Assembly (NCBI GenBank): GCA_047722305.1
Contig: JBDNYM010000066.1
Location: forward strand, 1-6,777
Length of the DNA stretch: 6,777 nt
Direction of reading: 5' to 3'
Origin: JAKVJE01 sp047722305
GTDB taxonomy: Bacteria; Actinomycetota; Actinomycetes; Actinomycetales; Microbacteriaceae
Shown: positions 5,523-6,777 of the stretch, one piece after another
How the letters are laid out: each line of letters opens with the position of its first letter
Position numbering within the stretch: position 1 is the stretch's first letter
Made by a program: the position numbers and the translations under genes
The notes under the pieces: generated by a model
Told to the model about the DNA's origin: nothing
Databases searched by the model: none
The model's input: the letters and a program-made list of their open reading frames with translations, nothing else

Positions 5523-6713
5523 ATGCCGATGCTCGCCCCCCACGCGCTCACGCTCCCGCTGTCAGGAATCCGCGCGGTGACCGAGCGAGCTTGGGCGTAT
5601 CCCGACGCGATCGGCCTCGCCGTGGGGGAGCCGGGCGTCGAGGTGCCTGCGCATATCCGGCAGGCGGGCGCCGACGCGTGGCTGCGGGATGACACCAACT
5701 ACACGGCCAACGCCGGCATACAACCGTTGCGCGACGCGATCTCGGAGCACATGCGCGCCTTCAACGGCCTGAACATCCCGGCCGGCCGCGTGGTGGTCAC
5801 CGCCGGCTCGTCGCAGGGCATCAACCTGGTGATGAGCATGCTGCTCTCCGCCGGTGACGAGATTCTGGTGCCCGACCCCGGGTACACGATCTTCTCGATG
5901 ATCCCGCACCTCATGCAGGTCAGCCCGGTGGGCTACGAGCTGCGGCCCGAGAACGGCTTCGACCCCGACTTCGACCAGCTGGAGTCGCTGGTGACGGAGC
6001 GCACGCGCGCCCTGCTGATCAACTCGCCGTCGAATCCGCTGGGATCGGTCTTCTCCCCGCAGGTGGTGGAGGCCCTGGTCGAGTTCGCCCGCCGGCACGA
6101 CCTGTGGGTGATCTCCGACGAGTGCTACGAGGCGTTCACCTACGACTCCGGCTACGTGTCGCCGCTGGTCTTCGACACCGACCAGCGGGTGGTCTCCAGC
6201 CACACGCTGTCGAAGTCGTACGGCCTCACCGGCGCCCGCGTGGGCTGGATCGTGGTGCCCGAGCAGTACGCGGCCCGGATCGCGTCGGCGCAGGAGTGCT
6301 CGGTGTCGTGTCTGAACACCCCGTCCCAGTATGCGGCGCTGGCCGCGCTGACCGGCCCGCAGGACTGCGTGGCCGAGTGGGCCGACCGCTTCCGGGAGAC
6401 CGCCCGGCAGGCGTGCGCGCTGCTGGACGAGTACGGCATCTCGTACCTCCAGCCGCGGGGTGCGTTCTACCTGTGGATCGACATGTCGTTCGCGACGCAG
6501 GGCGAGCCGGTCAAAGCGTGGGCGCTGCGCTTCTTGGACGAGCAGCGGGTGGCGGTCGCCCCCGGCGATGCCTTCGGGCCGCAGGGCGACGGCTGGATCC
6601 GCGTCTGCCTGGCCGTCGACCGCGAGGACGTCCTGACCGGGCTGTCGCGGCTGCCCCGTCCCGTGGCCGCGCCGCAGCCGGACGCGGTGCCGGTCGCGCT
6701 CGACCGCGCCTGA
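5523..6713 (+). CDS. Fold-type I (class I/II) PLP-dependent aminotransferase
   Basis: This complete 396-residue cytosolic transaminase has the whole set of fold-type I markers: GEPGVEVP near 35-42, NYTANAGIQPLR at 59-70, the cofactor phosphate loop TAGSSQG at 93-99, PDPGYT (117-122, Tyr121 stacking on PLP), NSPSNPLG with Asn171, SDECYE with Asp199 and Tyr202, SHTLSKSYGLTGAR with Schiff-base Lys231 and Arg239, PRGAFYLW, and Arg360 in GWIRVCLA, equivalent to the Arg that binds the substrate alpha-carboxylate. It would transfer the amino group of an L-amino acid to a 2-oxo acid. The residues that would fix side-chain specificity are not diagnostic, so no named substrate is given. It has its own promoter and is separated from the upstream PLP enzyme by the palindromic element, so it is probably an independent unit. 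Using L-amino acids released by the NSAR route is possible but only inferred. Confidence 0.88.
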   Translation: MPMLAPHALTLPLSGIRAVTERAWAYPDAIGLAVGEPGVEVPAHIRQAGADAWLRDDTNYTANAGIQPLRDAISEHMRAFNGLNIPAGRVVVTAGSSQGINLVMSMLLSAGDEILVPDPGYTIFSMIPHLMQVSPVGYELRPENGFDPDFDQLESLVTERTRALLINSPSNPLGSVFSPQVVEALVEFARRHDLWVISDECYEAFTYDSGYVSPLVFDTDQRVVSSHTLSKSYGLTGARVGWIVVPEQYAARIASAQECSVSCLNTPSQYAALAALTGPQDCVAEWADRFRETARQACALLDEYGISYLQPRGAFYLWIDMSFATQGEPVKAWALRFLDEQRVAVAPGDAFGPQGDGWIRVCLAVDREDVLTGLSRLPRPVAAPQPDAVPVALDRA

Positions 6714-6717
6714 GCAT

Positions 6718-6777
<60 letters not shown>

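Overview
The window is GC-rich DNA with very strong G/C preference at third codon positions, frequent GTG starts, ATGA stop/start overlaps and apparently leaderless promoters. This points to a high-GC actinobacterium. Propionibacteriaceae or a related family is plausible, but the genus cannot be fixed from the sequence alone. A run of about 51 G at the right end looks like a read or assembly artefact, so the window probably reaches a contig end.

Layout. Positions 1-368 hold no gene: GC palindromes, then a decayed array of ~42-nt tandem repeats that runs into a palindromic intergenic element. A minus-strand M20 metallopeptidase (369-1502) diverges from a plus-strand cluster: a GNAT acyltransferase of the COG3375 type (1607-2383), a SIS-domain protein without a DNA-binding domain (2380-3114) and an enolase-superfamily N-acylamino-acid racemase (3111-4250). 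The last three are joined by 4-nt ATGA overlaps. After an 85-nt C-rich gap comes a fold-type IV PLP enzyme like aminodeoxychorismate lyase (4336-5277). A second copy of the palindromic element follows, and then a fold-type I aminotransferase (5523-6713) with its own promoter.

How the genes may work together. GNAT acyltransferase, N-succinylamino-acid racemase (NSAR) and M20 deacylase are the three activities of the NSAR route described for Geobacillus kaustophilus. In it a D-amino acid is N-succinylated by succinyl-CoA, the N-succinyl-D-amino acid is racemised, and the N-succinyl-L-amino acid is hydrolysed irreversibly to the L-amino acid and succinate. The window encodes a candidate for every step. 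The two PLP enzymes could feed or drain this pool, but the fold-type IV enzyme resembles a folate-pathway lyase more than a D-amino-acid transaminase. The SIS protein may sense a ligand or intermediate, but it lacks the HTH that would make it a MurR/RpiR repressor.

The least explained parts are the inserted HTH-less SIS gene, the unusual active-site loop of the racemase, the paired leaderless divergent promoters around a strong dyad, and the palindromic element, present in two copies with conserved internal spacing at the 3' ends of genes.
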